64,000 nucleotides of DNA from DATFQE01 sp963739085 (GCA_963739085.1 CAVTZA010000004.1:1-64000); one strand, 5' to 3'. Shown: positions 31,991 to 41,155, counted from the stretch's first letter. Notes: generated by a model from the letters alone, not told the origin. Numbers and translations are program-made.

Positions 31991-33617
31991 AGCGGAAGCG
32001 CCCTACTACACGAAGCCCTGGTACGAGGGCCGGGTCGCCGGCTGGTTCACGACCACCGACCACAAGCGGATCGGGATCCTCTACATCGTCACCAGCCTGG
32101 CGTTCTTCGCGGCCGGCGGCGTGCTCGCGCTGATCATGCGGCTGCAGCTGGCCCAGTCGGGCGAGGACATCGTCGAGCCCGACACCTACAACCAGCTCTT
32201 CACCATGCACGGCACGACCATGGTCTTCCTGGTCCTCGTGCCGATCCTGGCCGGGTTCGCCAACTACCTCGTGCCGCTGATGATCGGCGCCGCCGACATG
32301 GCGTTCCCGCGCCTGAACGCCTTCTCCTACTGGATGTTCCTGTTCGGCGGCGTCGTCCTGTACTCGAGCTGGTTCGCGTCCGGAGGCGCGCCGTCGGCGG
32401 GCTGGACGAGCTACGTGCCCCTGTCCGTGCAGACGCAGGGGATCGGGCAGGACCTCTGGATCCTCTCGCTCCACATCCTCACGATCGCGTCCCTCGCGGG
32501 TGCGATCAACTTCATCGTGACCATCCACAACATGCGCACCGCGGGCATGACGTGGATGCGGCTGCCGCTGTTCGTCTGGTCGATCGAGGTCTACGCGCTG
32601 CTGCTCGTCGCCGTGCTGCCGGCGCTCTCAGCCGGGCTGACGCTGCTGATCTTCGACCGGCAGCTCGACACGCACTTCTTCAAGCCGGACGAGGGCGGCA
32701 ACGCGATCCTCTACCAGCACGTTTTCTGGTTCTTCGGGCACCCCGAGGTCTACATCATGATCCTGCCGGCGATGGGGATCATCTCCGAGGTGCTCCCCGT
32801 CTTCGCGCGCAAGCCCATCTTCGGCTACACGGCGATCGCGTTCTCGACCGTCGCGATCGGCTTCTACTCCATGCTCGTGTGGGCCCACCACATGTTCACC
32901 GTCGGGCTACCCGACTTCCTGATGGGCTTCTTCATGATCAGCTCGATGATCATCGCGGTGCCGACCGGGGTGAAGATCTTCAACTGGCTCGCCACGCTCT
33001 GGCGCGGGAACATCCGCTTCGACTCGCCGATGCTGTTCGCACTCGGCTTCCTCGGCCTGTTCACGATCGGCGGGCTGTCGGGGATCTTCGTCGCCGCCTT
33101 CCCGTTCGACTGGCAGGCCCAGGACACGTACTTCGTCGTCGCGCACCTGCACTACGTGCTCTTCGGCGGCACGGTCTTCGCGGTCTTCGCCGGCCTCTTC
33201 TACTGGTGGCCGAAGATGTTCGGCCGGCGGCTCGGCGAGACGCTCGGCAAATGGCAGTTCTGGCTGATGATGATCGGCTTCAACCTGACCTTCTTCCCGC
33301 AGCACATGCTCGGTCTGCTCGGGATGCCGAGGCGCATCTACACCTACCGCAACGACTCGCTCTGGGAGGCGTACAACCTCGCCTCGACGATCGGCTCGTT
33401 CGTCATGGCGCTCGGGATCCTCCTCTTCGTCGTCAACGTGCTGCGGACGCGCCGCCGCCCCGACGCGCGCACCGGGAACGACCCGTGGCTCGCCGACACG
33501 CTCGAGTGGTTCACGACCTCGCCGCCGCCGCCGCACAACTTCGACCGCGTCCCGTACGTGACCAGCGCGCGGCCGCTGCGCGACATCCGCCGAAGGATGG
33601 CCGAGCGAGGTGTCTAA
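31980..33617 (+). CDS. ctaD: Cytochrome c oxidase subunit I
   Basis: The catalytic haem-copper subunit that reduces O2 to water and pumps protons. The 545 residues have twelve hydrophobic helices and the expected ligands: MHGTTMVF near residue 77 (low-spin haem His), WFFGHPEVYIMILP (CuB His and cross-linked Tyr), WAHHMFTVG (CuB His pair) and VAHLHYVLFGG (high-spin and low-spin haem His). GTG at 31980, inside the end of subunit II. It overlaps ctaB by eight bases. Confidence 0.97.
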   Translation: MAARAEAPYYTKPWYEGRVAGWFTTTDHKRIGILYIVTSLAFFAAGGVLALIMRLQLAQSGEDIVEPDTYNQLFTMHGTTMVFLVLVPILAGFANYLVPLMIGAADMAFPRLNAFSYWMFLFGGVVLYSSWFASGGAPSAGWTSYVPLSVQTQGIGQDLWILSLHILTIASLAGAINFIVTIHNMRTAGMTWMRLPLFVWSIEVYALLLVAVLPALSAGLTLLIFDRQLDTHFFKPDEGGNAILYQHVFWFFGHPEVYIMILPAMGIISEVLPVFARKPIFGYTAIAFSTVAIGFYSMLVWAHHMFTVGLPDFLMGFFMISSMIIAVPTGVKIFNWLATLWRGNIRFDSPMLFALGFLGLFTIGGLSGIFVAAFPFDWQAQDTYFVVAHLHYVLFGGTVFAVFAGLFYWWPKMFGRRLGETLGKWQFWLMMIGFNLTFFPQHMLGLLGMPRRIYTYRNDSLWEAYNLASTIGSFVMALGILLFVVNVLRTRRRPDARTGNDPWLADTLEWFTTSPPPPHNFDRVPYVTSARPLRDIRRRMAERGV

Positions 33618-34797
33618 CCTGGCTCCCGGTCCCTGGCTGCGGCTGACGGCGCTCGGCGCCGCGGCGGGGTCGCTCGTCGCGGTCGTCAGCGGCACCGTCG
33701 GCGGGGACATCCACCGTGCCGCCTCCGCGCTCGCCGTGCCGCCGCTCGTCGCGCTGATCGTGGCCGCCTGGGTCGCGCACCGCCGGCTGCTCCCTTCGGC
33801 CGTCACCGCGCTCGGGCTGTTCGCCGCCGCCGCGCTCTTCACCGGCTCGGGTGTCCACGTGGCGCTCGCCGCGGGAGCCTTCGCCGCCTGCCTCGTCGCC
33901 GTCGCCCAGACCTTCCGCGGAGCGCCGGCACCCTCCGGCCCGTTGCGCGACTACGTGACCCTGACGAAGCCGCGGATCATGTCGCTGCTCCTGATCACGG
34001 GCGCATGCGGGATGTTCGTCGGCGCCGAAGGCGTGCCGCCGCTCGGCGACCTCGGGCTGATGCTGCTCGGGCTCGCACTCGCGTGCGGCGGGGCGAGCGC
34101 GCTCAACCACGTCCTCGACGCCGACATCGACAGGCTGATGGGCAAGCGGACGCGGGCGCGGCCGGTCGCGGCCGGCCGGGTTCCCCCGAGCCGCGCGCTG
34201 GAGTTCGGGCTCGCGCTGTCGGCGCTCTCGTTCGTGCTGCTCGCGAGCTTCGTCAACGTCCTCACCGCGACGCTGGCGCTCGTCGGCAACCTCTTCTACG
34301 TCCTCGTCTACACGCGCTGGCTGAAGCGCTCGACACCGCAGAACATCGTGATCGGCGGGGCAGCGGGCGCCGTTCCGCCGCTCGTCGGCTGGGCAGCCGC
34401 GACCGGCAACCTGACGCTGCCGGCGCTGCTCCTGTTCGCGATCGTGTTCTTCTGGACGCCGCCGCACTTCTGGGCGCTGGCGCTGCTCATCCGCCGCGAC
34501 TACGAAGCCGCCCACATCCCGATGCTCCCCGTCGTACGCGGCGAGCGCGAGACGACCCGCCAGATCGTGCTCTACTCGCTCGTGCTCGTCGCCGTGACGT
34601 TGCTGCCGGTTGTCTGGTGGACGATGGGCGTCGTCTACCTCGCATCCGCCCTCGCCCTCGGCGGCTGGTTCCTGCTCCTCGCCTGGCGCCTGCGCGCGGA
34701 GCCCACCCCGGCCCGCGCCAGCGGCCTGTTCCACTACTCCCTGGCCTACCTGGCCCTCCTTTTCATCGCCATGGCCGTCGACCCGCTGCTGACGTGA
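33610..34797 (+). CDS. ctaB: Protohaem IX farnesyltransferase (haem O synthase) with N-terminal membrane extension
   Basis: It attaches a farnesyl group to haem B to make haem O for the oxidase. The UbiA-type prenyltransferase core starts near residue 115 (DYVTLTKPRIMSLLLITGA) and holds the prenyl-diphosphate site NHVLDADIDRLMGKRTRARP and the second Asp-rich region. Of 395 residues, the first about 110 form four extra hydrophobic helices (LRLTALGAAAGSLVAVVSGT and others), reminiscent of a short CtaA-like segment, but without visible haem-binding motif. GTG at 33610 overlaps the subunit I stop. It overlaps the next small gene by four bases. Confidence 0.93.
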   Translation: MSNLAPGPWLRLTALGAAAGSLVAVVSGTVGGDIHRAASALAVPPLVALIVAAWVAHRRLLPSAVTALGLFAAAALFTGSGVHVALAAGAFAACLVAVAQTFRGAPAPSGPLRDYVTLTKPRIMSLLLITGACGMFVGAEGVPPLGDLGLMLLGLALACGGASALNHVLDADIDRLMGKRTRARPVAAGRVPPSRALEFGLALSALSFVLLASFVNVLTATLALVGNLFYVLVYTRWLKRSTPQNIVIGGAAGAVPPLVGWAAATGNLTLPALLLFAIVFFWTPPHFWALALLIRRDYEAAHIPMLPVVRGERETTRQIVLYSLVLVAVTLLPVVWWTMGVVYLASALALGGWFLLLAWRLRAEPTPARASGLFHYSLAYLALLFIAMAVDPLLT

Positions 34798-34967
34798 CCG
34801 AGCCCGTCCCCGAGCCGCCGCCCCCGCGCACGATGGTCGCCCCGGTCGATCCCGCGCTCGAGCTCGCGCGCAAGAACATGGCGTGGGGCTTCGCCCTGTT
34901 CGGCATCTTCCTGCTCCTCTTCGCCGGGACGGTCCTCGTAGCCTTCGTCTATCTCTGGCTGGACTAG
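34794..34967 (+). CDS. Small single-pass membrane protein of the oxidase operon
   Basis: A 57-residue protein with a proline-rich N-terminus (VPEPPPPRTMVAPVDP) and one C-terminal transmembrane helix (MAWGFALFGIFLLLFAGTV). The GTG overlaps the ctaB stop (GTGA), so it belongs to the oxidase operon. It may be a small accessory subunit or assembly factor of the caa3 oxidase. A subunit III gene is not present next to it. Confidence 0.75.
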   Translation: MTEPVPEPPPPRTMVAPVDPALELARKNMAWGFALFGIFLLLFAGTVLVAFVYLWLD

Positions 34968-34977
34968 AGGTCGTTTC

Positions 34978-36198
34978 GTGGCGAGGCCTCGTCGTCGGGG
35001 TGCGATGGGTGGTGCGAGCAAGGACGCAGGGAGCGTCCGTGTGGCTGGGACGCGTAGCGTGGGCGCGACTGAGGACGCCGGCTCGCGCCGCCTAGCGCGG
35101 CCCGACGGCCGGTCTCGTCGCCGCGACGGCATCACGCTGGCCGTAAAGGATCTGTTCGACACGGCAGGACTGGCGACGACCTACGGCTCGGTGATCTTCG
35201 CCGAGCACGTTCCGGAGCGGAGTGCCGAGGCCGTCGTCCGCCTCGAGGCCGGCGGCTATGCCAACGTCGGCAAGACGAACCTGCACGAGTTCGCCTACGG
35301 CGTCACCTCTCAGAACGCCCACTTCGGCACCGTGCCGAACCCGGCCGCGCCGGGGCGCATTGCGGGCGGGTCGAGCGGGGGCTCGGCGGCCGCGCTCGCC
35401 GCGGGCCTCGCCGACGCGGCGCTCGGGTCCGACTCCGGCGGCTCGATCCGGATCCCCGCCGCGTGCTGCGGCATCGTCGGCTTCAAGCCGACCTTCGACC
35501 TCGTCCCGCTCGACGGCTGCTTCCCACTCGCGCCCAGCTTCGACCACGCCGGCCCGATGGCCCGGTCGGTCGCCGACTGCACGGCGATGATGCGCGTCCT
35601 CGCGCCCGAATTCGAGCCGGAGCGCGAGGTCGCCCTGGACGAGGTCGAGGTAGGGGTCGCGTGGACGGCGCTCGCCGACCCGCTCGTGCGCACGTGCGTC
35701 GAGCGCGCCGCCGGGCACTTCCCGAAGGCGCGGCCGGCCGACTTCCCGCTCCCCGACGGGCTCCAGCACGCGTTCATGCGCGAGGTCGCCGACGTGCACC
35801 GCAGCCTGTTTCCGGAGCGCTCCGAGGACTACGGCGAGAACGTGCGCGCCAAGGTGCAGCGCTGCTTCGACGTGACCGAGGCAGAAGCCGAGGCATCGCG
35901 CCGATCGCGCGAGGCGTACCGCACGGCCGCGGAGAGCGCTCTCGACGGCGCCGACCTGCTCCTCGTGCCCACGCTTGCAATGGTCGCGCCGCCGGCCGAC
36001 GTGGACGAGATCGACATCCGGTTGCGCGTGATCCAGCTCACGATCCCGTTCAACGCGCTCGGGTGGCCGGCGCTGGCGCTCCCATGCGGCGCGGCTGAGG
36101 ACGGCCTGCCGGCCTCCGTCCAGCTCGTGGGCCGGCCGGGCGACGACGCGCTCGTCCTCGCGGTCGGGGCGGCGCTCGAAGCCGCTCTGCGCAAGTAA
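34978..36198 (+). CDS. Amidase-signature enzyme whose N-terminus is repeat-derived
   Basis: The body is an amidase-signature hydrolase with the triad Lys in VKDLFDTAG, Ser in GGSSGGSAAALAAG and nucleophile Ser in SDSGGSIRIPAAC. The normal N-terminal 60-80 residues that precede the VKD motif are missing. In their place, codons 4-41 are translated from the dispersed repeat at 34987-35100 (KDAGSVRVAGTRSVGATEDA). Starts available are GTG at 34978 and ATG at 35005, both in or beside the repeat. The catalytic core looks intact from DGITLAVKD onward, so this could be a truncated gene or a working one with a new leader. About 406 codons if started at 34978. Confidence 0.75.
   Translation: MARPRRRGAMGGASKDAGSVRVAGTRSVGATEDAGSRRLARPDGRSRRRDGITLAVKDLFDTAGLATTYGSVIFAEHVPERSAEAVVRLEAGGYANVGKTNLHEFAYGVTSQNAHFGTVPNPAAPGRIAGGSSGGSAAALAAGLADAALGSDSGGSIRIPAACCGIVGFKPTFDLVPLDGCFPLAPSFDHAGPMARSVADCTAMMRVLAPEFEPEREVALDEVEVGVAWTALADPLVRTCVERAAGHFPKARPADFPLPDGLQHAFMREVADVHRSLFPERSEDYGENVRAKVQRCFDVTEAEAEASRRSREAYRTAAESALDGADLLLVPTLAMVAPPADVDEIDIRLRVIQLTIPFNALGWPALALPCGAAEDGLPASVQLVGRPGDDALVLAVGAALEAALRK
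34987..35100 (+). repeat. Dispersed repeat, family 1 (copy 1)
   Basis: Contains cggggtgcgatggg, aaggacgcagggagcg, gggcgcgactgaggacgcc and a GC-rich end, the same ordered blocks as in the copy at 30817-30922 and, partly, 48987-49070. It forms the 5' end of the amidase frame. Confidence 0.75.
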
Positions 36199-36239
36199 CA
36201 GACTGTTACTTGGCGTCGCTCGTTCGACTGACTGCGTAG

Positions 36240-36437
36240 CAGCTGTGGGTCTCGTACAACGACGGCGCCACCTGGTCGCGGGTGACGCTGGACGACCAGG
36301 GCGGCGGCCGCTTCACGGGCGAGCTCGACCATCCGGCCAACACGGCGCGCAAGTACGTGTCGCTGAGGCTGGAGGCGACCGACTCGGGCGGCAGCAGCCT
36401 CAACCAGACGATCATCCGCGCCTACGGGCTCGAATGA
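36240..36437 (+). pseudogene. C-terminal remnant of a large S8 (subtilisin-like) peptidase gene
   Basis: A 65-codon open stretch begins right after an in-frame TAG at 36237 and ends at a TGA at 36435-36437. Its translation (LWVSYNDGATWSRVTLDD, then YVSLRLEATDSGGSSLNQ and TIIRAYGLE) resembles the C-terminal beta-sandwich end of large secreted actinobacterial S8 peptidases. No start codon or catalytic domain remains. The 5' part of the gene has been lost, perhaps when the amidase and repeat came to lie here. Confidence 0.6.
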
Positions 36438-36456
36438 TCCGAGGCTGACCTCAGAT

Positions 36457-36492
36457 GCGGCGGCGCTCCCCCACGGGGCGCCGCCGCTTCAC
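36457..36492. terminator. Terminator hairpin between the protease remnant and opcA
   Basis: A 10-bp perfect stem (gcggcggcgc at 36457-36466 with gcgccgccgc at 36478-36487) with a C/G-rich loop, followed by cttcacccttctg. The T run is short. It lies after both convergent 3' ends, so it can serve either strand, most likely opcA on the minus strand. Confidence 0.65.
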
Positions 36493-36499
36493 CCTTCTG

Positions 36500-37384
36500 T
36501 CAAGCCGCGCGAACCGCCGCTTCGTAGACGCGCTCGCGGCTGAAGGTCTCCAGCTCGGACGAGAGCAGCACGCTCGAGCTTGGCTGCTCCTCCCGCGGCT
36601 CGGGGAGCGTGCGCCCGTCCACGGCGACCGACTCCACTTCCTCCCCCGGCTCCACACCGAGCGAGATCTCGCGCTTCAGGCGCGAGCGCAGCCATCCCGC
36701 CAGCAGGTGGGCGTCCGCGGTCGGGCCCCTGACGGTGAGCTCCTGGCAGGCTCCGACCGCCGGCCAGTCGCGCGCGAGCTCGAGGCGCCAGGGCAGCGTG
36801 CGCCGCCAGACGATGTCGGAGACGGCGGTCGCACCGAAGAGCTCGGCGAGTCGCGGATACTCGGGGGCCGGATCGTCCCACTCGCGCGAGTCGACGATGA
36901 AGCGGTCGACGAACGAGGTGAGCTCCTGCAGCTCGCGGGCGCCGAAGGCCGGCCGCCCGCGCCAGCGCGAGAAGACCGGCAGGCCCGTGATCAGCAGCGG
37001 CAAGACGATGCTCGCGGGCGCCTGGGCCCGCCTGCGGCCGAGGCGCAGCTCGATGATCTCTGCAGCGACGTGGCGACGCTCGCTGCCGAGCGGATACGCG
37101 GCCACCTGAACCCGCGCGCACATGTCGTCCTCGCCGTCGACGCCGCCCGGCACGAGCACGATCGCACGCGACGGGTGGCGCTCCGCCATGCCCTCGAGCG
37201 TCTTCCACGCGATGTCGTGCCACTCTGGCGGGACCCAGGCGATGTGGGTCATGACGCTCGTCCGCATGTCGGGCACTCCTGTGTCGTCGCACGACTCGCG
37301 GCGCAGCACGCCAATGGCCTCCTCGATCTGAGCCACCGTGGCGTTCTCGCCGGTCCATTCCTGGAGGTGTGCGGCCGTGGCCAT
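36500..37384 (-). CDS. opcA: Glucose-6-phosphate dehydrogenase assembly protein OpcA
   Basis: OpcA activates and helps assemble G6PDH in actinobacteria and cyanobacteria. The 294-residue product has RTSVMTHIAWVPPEWHDIAW, PSRAIVLVPGG, VCARVQVA-like strand (CARVQVAAYPLG) and LPLLITGLPVFSRWRGRP, as in the family. ATG at 37384 overlaps the zwf stop (ATGA), so the two are coupled. It is the last gene of the minus-strand pentose phosphate operon. Confidence 0.92.
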   Translation of the reverse strand: MATAAHLQEWTGENATVAQIEEAIGVLRRESCDDTGVPDMRTSVMTHIAWVPPEWHDIAWKTLEGMAERHPSRAIVLVPGGVDGEDDMCARVQVAAYPLGSERRHVAAEIIELRLGRRRAQAPASIVLPLLITGLPVFSRWRGRPAFGARELQELTSFVDRFIVDSREWDDPAPEYPRLAELFGATAVSDIVWRRTLPWRLELARDWPAVGACQELTVRGPTADAHLLAGWLRSRLKREISLGVEPGEEVESVAVDGRTLPEPREEQPSSSVLLSSELETFSRERVYEAAVRAA

Positions 37385-38904
37385 CAGTGGTGCCGCCACG
37401 AACGCCCGTCGCGGTGGAGCAAGGCATCGGCGGACGGCGGGCCCCAGGTTCCGGCCGGGTAGTTGGGGAAGGCCGGGCGGTCGCGCTGCCAGAGCGCCAC
37501 GATCGCGTCCACGATCGCCCACTGCTCGTCCACCTCGTCCGCGCGGGTGAACAGGGTCGCGTCGCCGCGCATCGCGTCGAGCAGCAGGCGCTCGTACGCC
37601 TCCGGCAGCTCGACGTGGAAGGCGCCGCCGTAGACGAAGTCCATGTGCACGGTGCGGAGCTTCACTCCTAGCCCGGGCACCTTGGCGGCGATCGCCAGCG
37701 AGACGCCCTCGTCGGGCTGCACGTGGACGAGCAGGACGTTCGGCCGGAGCTCCTCGGCCGCCGCCTCCGCGAAGGGCGGGTGCGGAGCCCGCTTGAACTG
37801 GATCGCGATCGTCGTCTCCCGACGCGGGAGGCGCTTGCCGGTCCGGACGTAGAACGGCGTGTCCGCCCAGCGCCAGTTGTCGACGAAGAGCTTTGCGGCG
37901 ACGTACGTCTCGGTCATCGAGCTCGGATCGACGCCGGGCTCCTCGCGGTAGCCGGGCACTTCGACGCCCTCGACGTAGCCGGGGCCGTACTGGCCGCGCA
38001 CCACATGCTTGGGCCCGGGCGTGTGGATCGACTTCAGCACCTTGACCTTCTCGTTCCGCACCGACTCCGCGGTGAAGTCGCTCGGCGGCTCCATCGCCGT
38101 CAGCGCGACCAGCTGGAGCATGTGGTTCTGGAAGATGTCGCGGATCGCGCCCGACTTCTCGTAGTAGTCGGCGCGGCCCTCGAGCCCGATCGACTCCCCG
38201 ACCGTGATCTGCACGTGGTCGATGAACTGCCGGTTCCAGATCGGCTCGAAGATGCCGTTCGCGAACCGCAGCGCAGCCATGTTCTGGACGGTCTCCTTGC
38301 CCAGGTAGTGGTCGATCCGGAAGACCTCGTCCTCGGTGAAGTACTTCCAGATCAGCTCGTTGAGCTCGCTCGCCGACGCCCGGTCGTGCCCGAACGGCTT
38401 CTCCACGATCAGCCGCGTCCAGCCCTCGGTCGTCCGCCGCTTGCCAAGGTCCTCGACGATCGACGGCATCGCGGCGGGGGGAACCGCAAGGTAGTAGACC
38501 CGGTTGCCCTGGGTTCCGCGCTCCTCGTCGACCTTGTCGCGGTAGGCGACGAGCTCGCTCTCGGCCGCACCGTCCGTAAAGTCGAGCGACCGGTAGCTCG
38601 TGGCCTCGGCGAGCCGCTGCCAAACGTCCTCCCGGAACTCGTCGCGGCCGAACTCGCGGACGGCCGCCTCCATCTGCTGCCGGAACTCCTCGTCCGTCCA
38701 TTCGGAACGTGCCGCTCCGAGGATCGCGCAGCGCTCGGGCAGCAGCCGCCGAAGGGCGAGCGCGTAGAGCGCGGGGAAGATCTTGCGCCGGGTGAGGTCG
38801 CCCGAGGCGCCGAAGATCACGATGACGCAGGGCTCGGGCGTCATCGCCATCGGCAGACCCTCGAGAAGCGGGTTCAGCTGCCGTTCCTGCGACTCGAGCG
38901 CCAT
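37384..38904 (-). CDS. zwf: Glucose-6-phosphate 1-dehydrogenase
   Basis: It oxidises glucose 6-phosphate with NADP+, the entry step of the oxidative pentose phosphate pathway. The 506 residues contain the coenzyme motif VIFGASGDLTRRK, the substrate-binding RIDHYLGKE with the active-site His, and a C-terminal domain rich in acidic and aromatic residues. I favour the ATG before ALESQERQLNP at 38904; an upstream ATG at 38958 would overlap gnd. It ends over the opcA start. Confidence 0.97.
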   Translation of the reverse strand: MALESQERQLNPLLEGLPMAMTPEPCVIVIFGASGDLTRRKIFPALYALALRRLLPERCAILGAARSEWTDEEFRQQMEAAVREFGRDEFREDVWQRLAEATSYRSLDFTDGAAESELVAYRDKVDEERGTQGNRVYYLAVPPAAMPSIVEDLGKRRTTEGWTRLIVEKPFGHDRASASELNELIWKYFTEDEVFRIDHYLGKETVQNMAALRFANGIFEPIWNRQFIDHVQITVGESIGLEGRADYYEKSGAIRDIFQNHMLQLVALTAMEPPSDFTAESVRNEKVKVLKSIHTPGPKHVVRGQYGPGYVEGVEVPGYREEPGVDPSSMTETYVAAKLFVDNWRWADTPFYVRTGKRLPRRETTIAIQFKRAPHPPFAEAAAEELRPNVLLVHVQPDEGVSLAIAAKVPGLGVKLRTVHMDFVYGGAFHVELPEAYERLLLDAMRGDATLFTRADEVDEQWAIVDAIVALWQRDRPAFPNYPAGTWGPPSADALLHRDGRSWRHH

Positions 38905-38908
38905 CGGC

Positions 38909-39808
38909 TCAGCGCGGGTCGGGCCCGGCCTTCGCGCGCTCGACGGCGCGCACGGCATGACCGCCGAACTGGTTACGGAGCGCGGCCGCGACCTTGGCCG
39001 CGAACGAGTAGTCCTGCCGCGAGGAGAAGCGGGCGAAGAGCGAGGCGGCGATCACAGGCGCGGGCACGTTCTCGGCGATCGCGGCGTCGATCGTCCAGCG
39101 GCCCTCGCCGGAGTCCTCCACGTACGGGGCGATGTCCTCGAGTGCGTCGCCGTGCTCCTCCATCGCCTGGTGGAGCAGCTCGAGCAGCCACGAGCGCACG
39201 ACCGACCCGTAGCGCCAGATCCCGGCGATCTCGGACAGGTCGAGGCTGAAAGCGGAGCGGTGCATGATCTCGAAGCCCTCGGCGTAGGCCTGCATGAGCC
39301 CGTACTCGATCCCGTTGTGGATCATCTTCACGAAGTGGCCGGAACCGGGCTCGCCGACGTGGGCCCAGCCGTTCTCCGGCGCCAACGCTTCGAAGACCGG
39401 CGTCAGGCGCGAGACCGGCTCGTCCTCGCCGCCGGCCATCAGGCAGAAGCCGACCTCGAGCCCCCAGATCCCTCCGGAGACGCCGACGTCGACGAAGTGG
39501 ACGCCCCGCTCCTTGGCCTGGGCGTGCTTCGCCTGGGAGTCGTGCCAGTTGGAGTTGCCGCCGTCGACGATCACGTCGTCGGGATCGACGAGCGGTAGCA
39601 GCTGATCGAACGTGTCATGGGTTACCTCGCCGGACGGCACCATCATCCAGAGCGCTCTCGGACGCTCGAGCTGGGAGACGAGCTCTTCGAGGGAGTCGGC
39701 GGTGGAGTCGACGCGCGGGTCGTAGGTCTGCACCGTGTGGCCGTGGCGCTCGAGGCGCTCGGTCATGCCCCCACCCATGCGGCCGAGGCCGATCATCGCG
39801 AACTTCAT
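38909..39808 (-). CDS. gnd: 6-phosphogluconate dehydrogenase, short (GntZ/YqeC-like) type
   Basis: It decarboxylates 6-phosphogluconate to ribulose 5-phosphate. The product has 299 residues, the short form, instead of the about 470 of classical Gnd. GLGRMGGGM at 7-15 is the nucleotide loop, followed by VDGGNSNWHDS and VGVSGGIWGLEVGF, and the catalytic HNGIEYGLMQAYAEGF. Short Gnd enzymes often prefer NAD+, an inference from the type only. The start is ATG at 39808, preceded by GAGGTGGGGGG. Coupled to pgi by an ATGA overlap. Confidence 0.95.
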   Translation of the reverse strand: MKFAMIGLGRMGGGMTERLERHGHTVQTYDPRVDSTADSLEELVSQLERPRALWMMVPSGEVTHDTFDQLLPLVDPDDVIVDGGNSNWHDSQAKHAQAKERGVHFVDVGVSGGIWGLEVGFCLMAGGEDEPVSRLTPVFEALAPENGWAHVGEPGSGHFVKMIHNGIEYGLMQAYAEGFEIMHRSAFSLDLSEIAGIWRYGSVVRSWLLELLHQAMEEHGDALEDIAPYVEDSGEGRWTIDAAIAENVPAPVIAASLFARFSSRQDYSFAAKVAAALRNQFGGHAVRAVERAKAGPDPR

Positions 39809-41155
39809 CCCCCCACCTCCTCCAGTCTTACCCGGACGATACGCCTGCCACGCTCCTCGAGCGCCTGGTAATCGCCCGCGGCCTGCGCGGCGATCAGGCG
39901 GCGGAAGCCGAAGTCGCGGCCCGGGATCGCCAGCTCGTCGCCGAGGTCGTCGACCACCTGGACGAACACGCCCCGGTTCGGCCCGCCCTTGTGCAGCTGG
40001 CCCGTCGAATGCAGGTAGCGCGGCCCGAGGCCCGTCGTGACCGCGCATCCGGTGGCGCGGGCGCGCGCGACGAGCGGCTCGAGCTCGGCCTCGCGCTCGG
40101 GGTCGACGAAGGCGAGGATGGCGATGTAGTCCTCGCCGGGCTTCGCGTTCGCGAGGACGTCCTCGAGCGAGCCCTCGGGCTCGATCGGCGCCTCGCCGGA
40201 ACGCAGGACCTCGTTCGTCTTGTCCTTCGCCGCCTGGACGTTCGGCTGGTCGAACGGGTTGATCTCGAGGATGCTGCCCGCGACGGCGGTCGCGAACTCC
40301 CACCGGAAGAACTCCTGGCCGAGCTCGTAGGGATCCGGGAGACGCGCCTCCTGCGGCTGCACGTCCGGCCCGTCAGCGTCGAGCAGGACCGGCACGAGCC
40401 CCTTGTCCTCCTTCCCTGTCGACTCCGCGATCAGCTGCTCGACCCACAGGCCGAAGCCGCCGGTGTTAGGCGCCACGAGCACCTTGTCGCGTCCCTGCCG
40501 CCAGCCCTCGCCCATTGCAAGGCCGAGCTCGAGCCCCGGGTTGCCCTCGGCGAGCGTGCAGGCCTCGCGCATCTCCTCGGCGCGCTCCAGCAGGCGGAGG
40601 ATGTCGATCCCCATCAGGGTCGCCGGCACGATCCCGAACATCGACAGCGCCGAGTAGCGCCCGCCGATCGTCGGCTCGCCCGGGAAAGACGCCGAAGAAG
40701 CCGCGCTCCTCCGCGACCGTCTCGAGCTCCGAGCCCGGGTCCGTGACGGCGACGAACCGCTCGCCGTTTCCGCCGGTCCGCTCGAAGAAGTAGTCCGCGT
40801 GGGAGCGCGTCTCGAGCGTGGAGCCCGACTTCGACGAGACCACGAACAGCGTCCGGTCGAGGTCGAGCTGCTCCTCGAGGCGGCGGATGGCAGTGGGATG
40901 CGTCGTGTCGAGGACGTGGAACGACTCGACGTCGAACAGCCGCCGCATCACCTCGGGCGCGAGGCTCGATCCGCCCATGCCGAGCAGGACCGCGGCGTCG
41001 TAGTCGGCCGACGCCGCGAGCGCGAGCAGCTCGTCGACCCGCTCGAGCATGCGGACCGGCTCGTCGAGCCAGCCCAGCCAGTTCGCCTCGTCGCCGCCCG
41101 TCCAGACGGACGGGTCGCGGGCCCAGATCCGCTCGACGAGCTCCTCGGGGCTCAC
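39805..41155 (-). pseudogene. pgi: Glucose-6-phosphate isomerase, one-base frameshift
   Basis: Pgi interconverts glucose 6-phosphate and fructose 6-phosphate and links glycolysis with the pentose phosphate pathway. The N-terminal part (GTG at 41155) includes LLGMGGSSLAPEV and SSKSGSTLETRSHADYF; the C-terminal part (from about 40680) includes MFGIVPATLMGID and GQLHKGGPNRGVFVQ. They lie in different frames. The break is within cccggg at 40679-40684: with one G less, the sequence reads GVFPGEPTIGGRYSALSMFG, the expected Pgi motif. About 450 codons in all, a compact Pgi. The gene is in a tight operon, so a sequence error is as likely as a real lesion. Confidence 0.85.
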
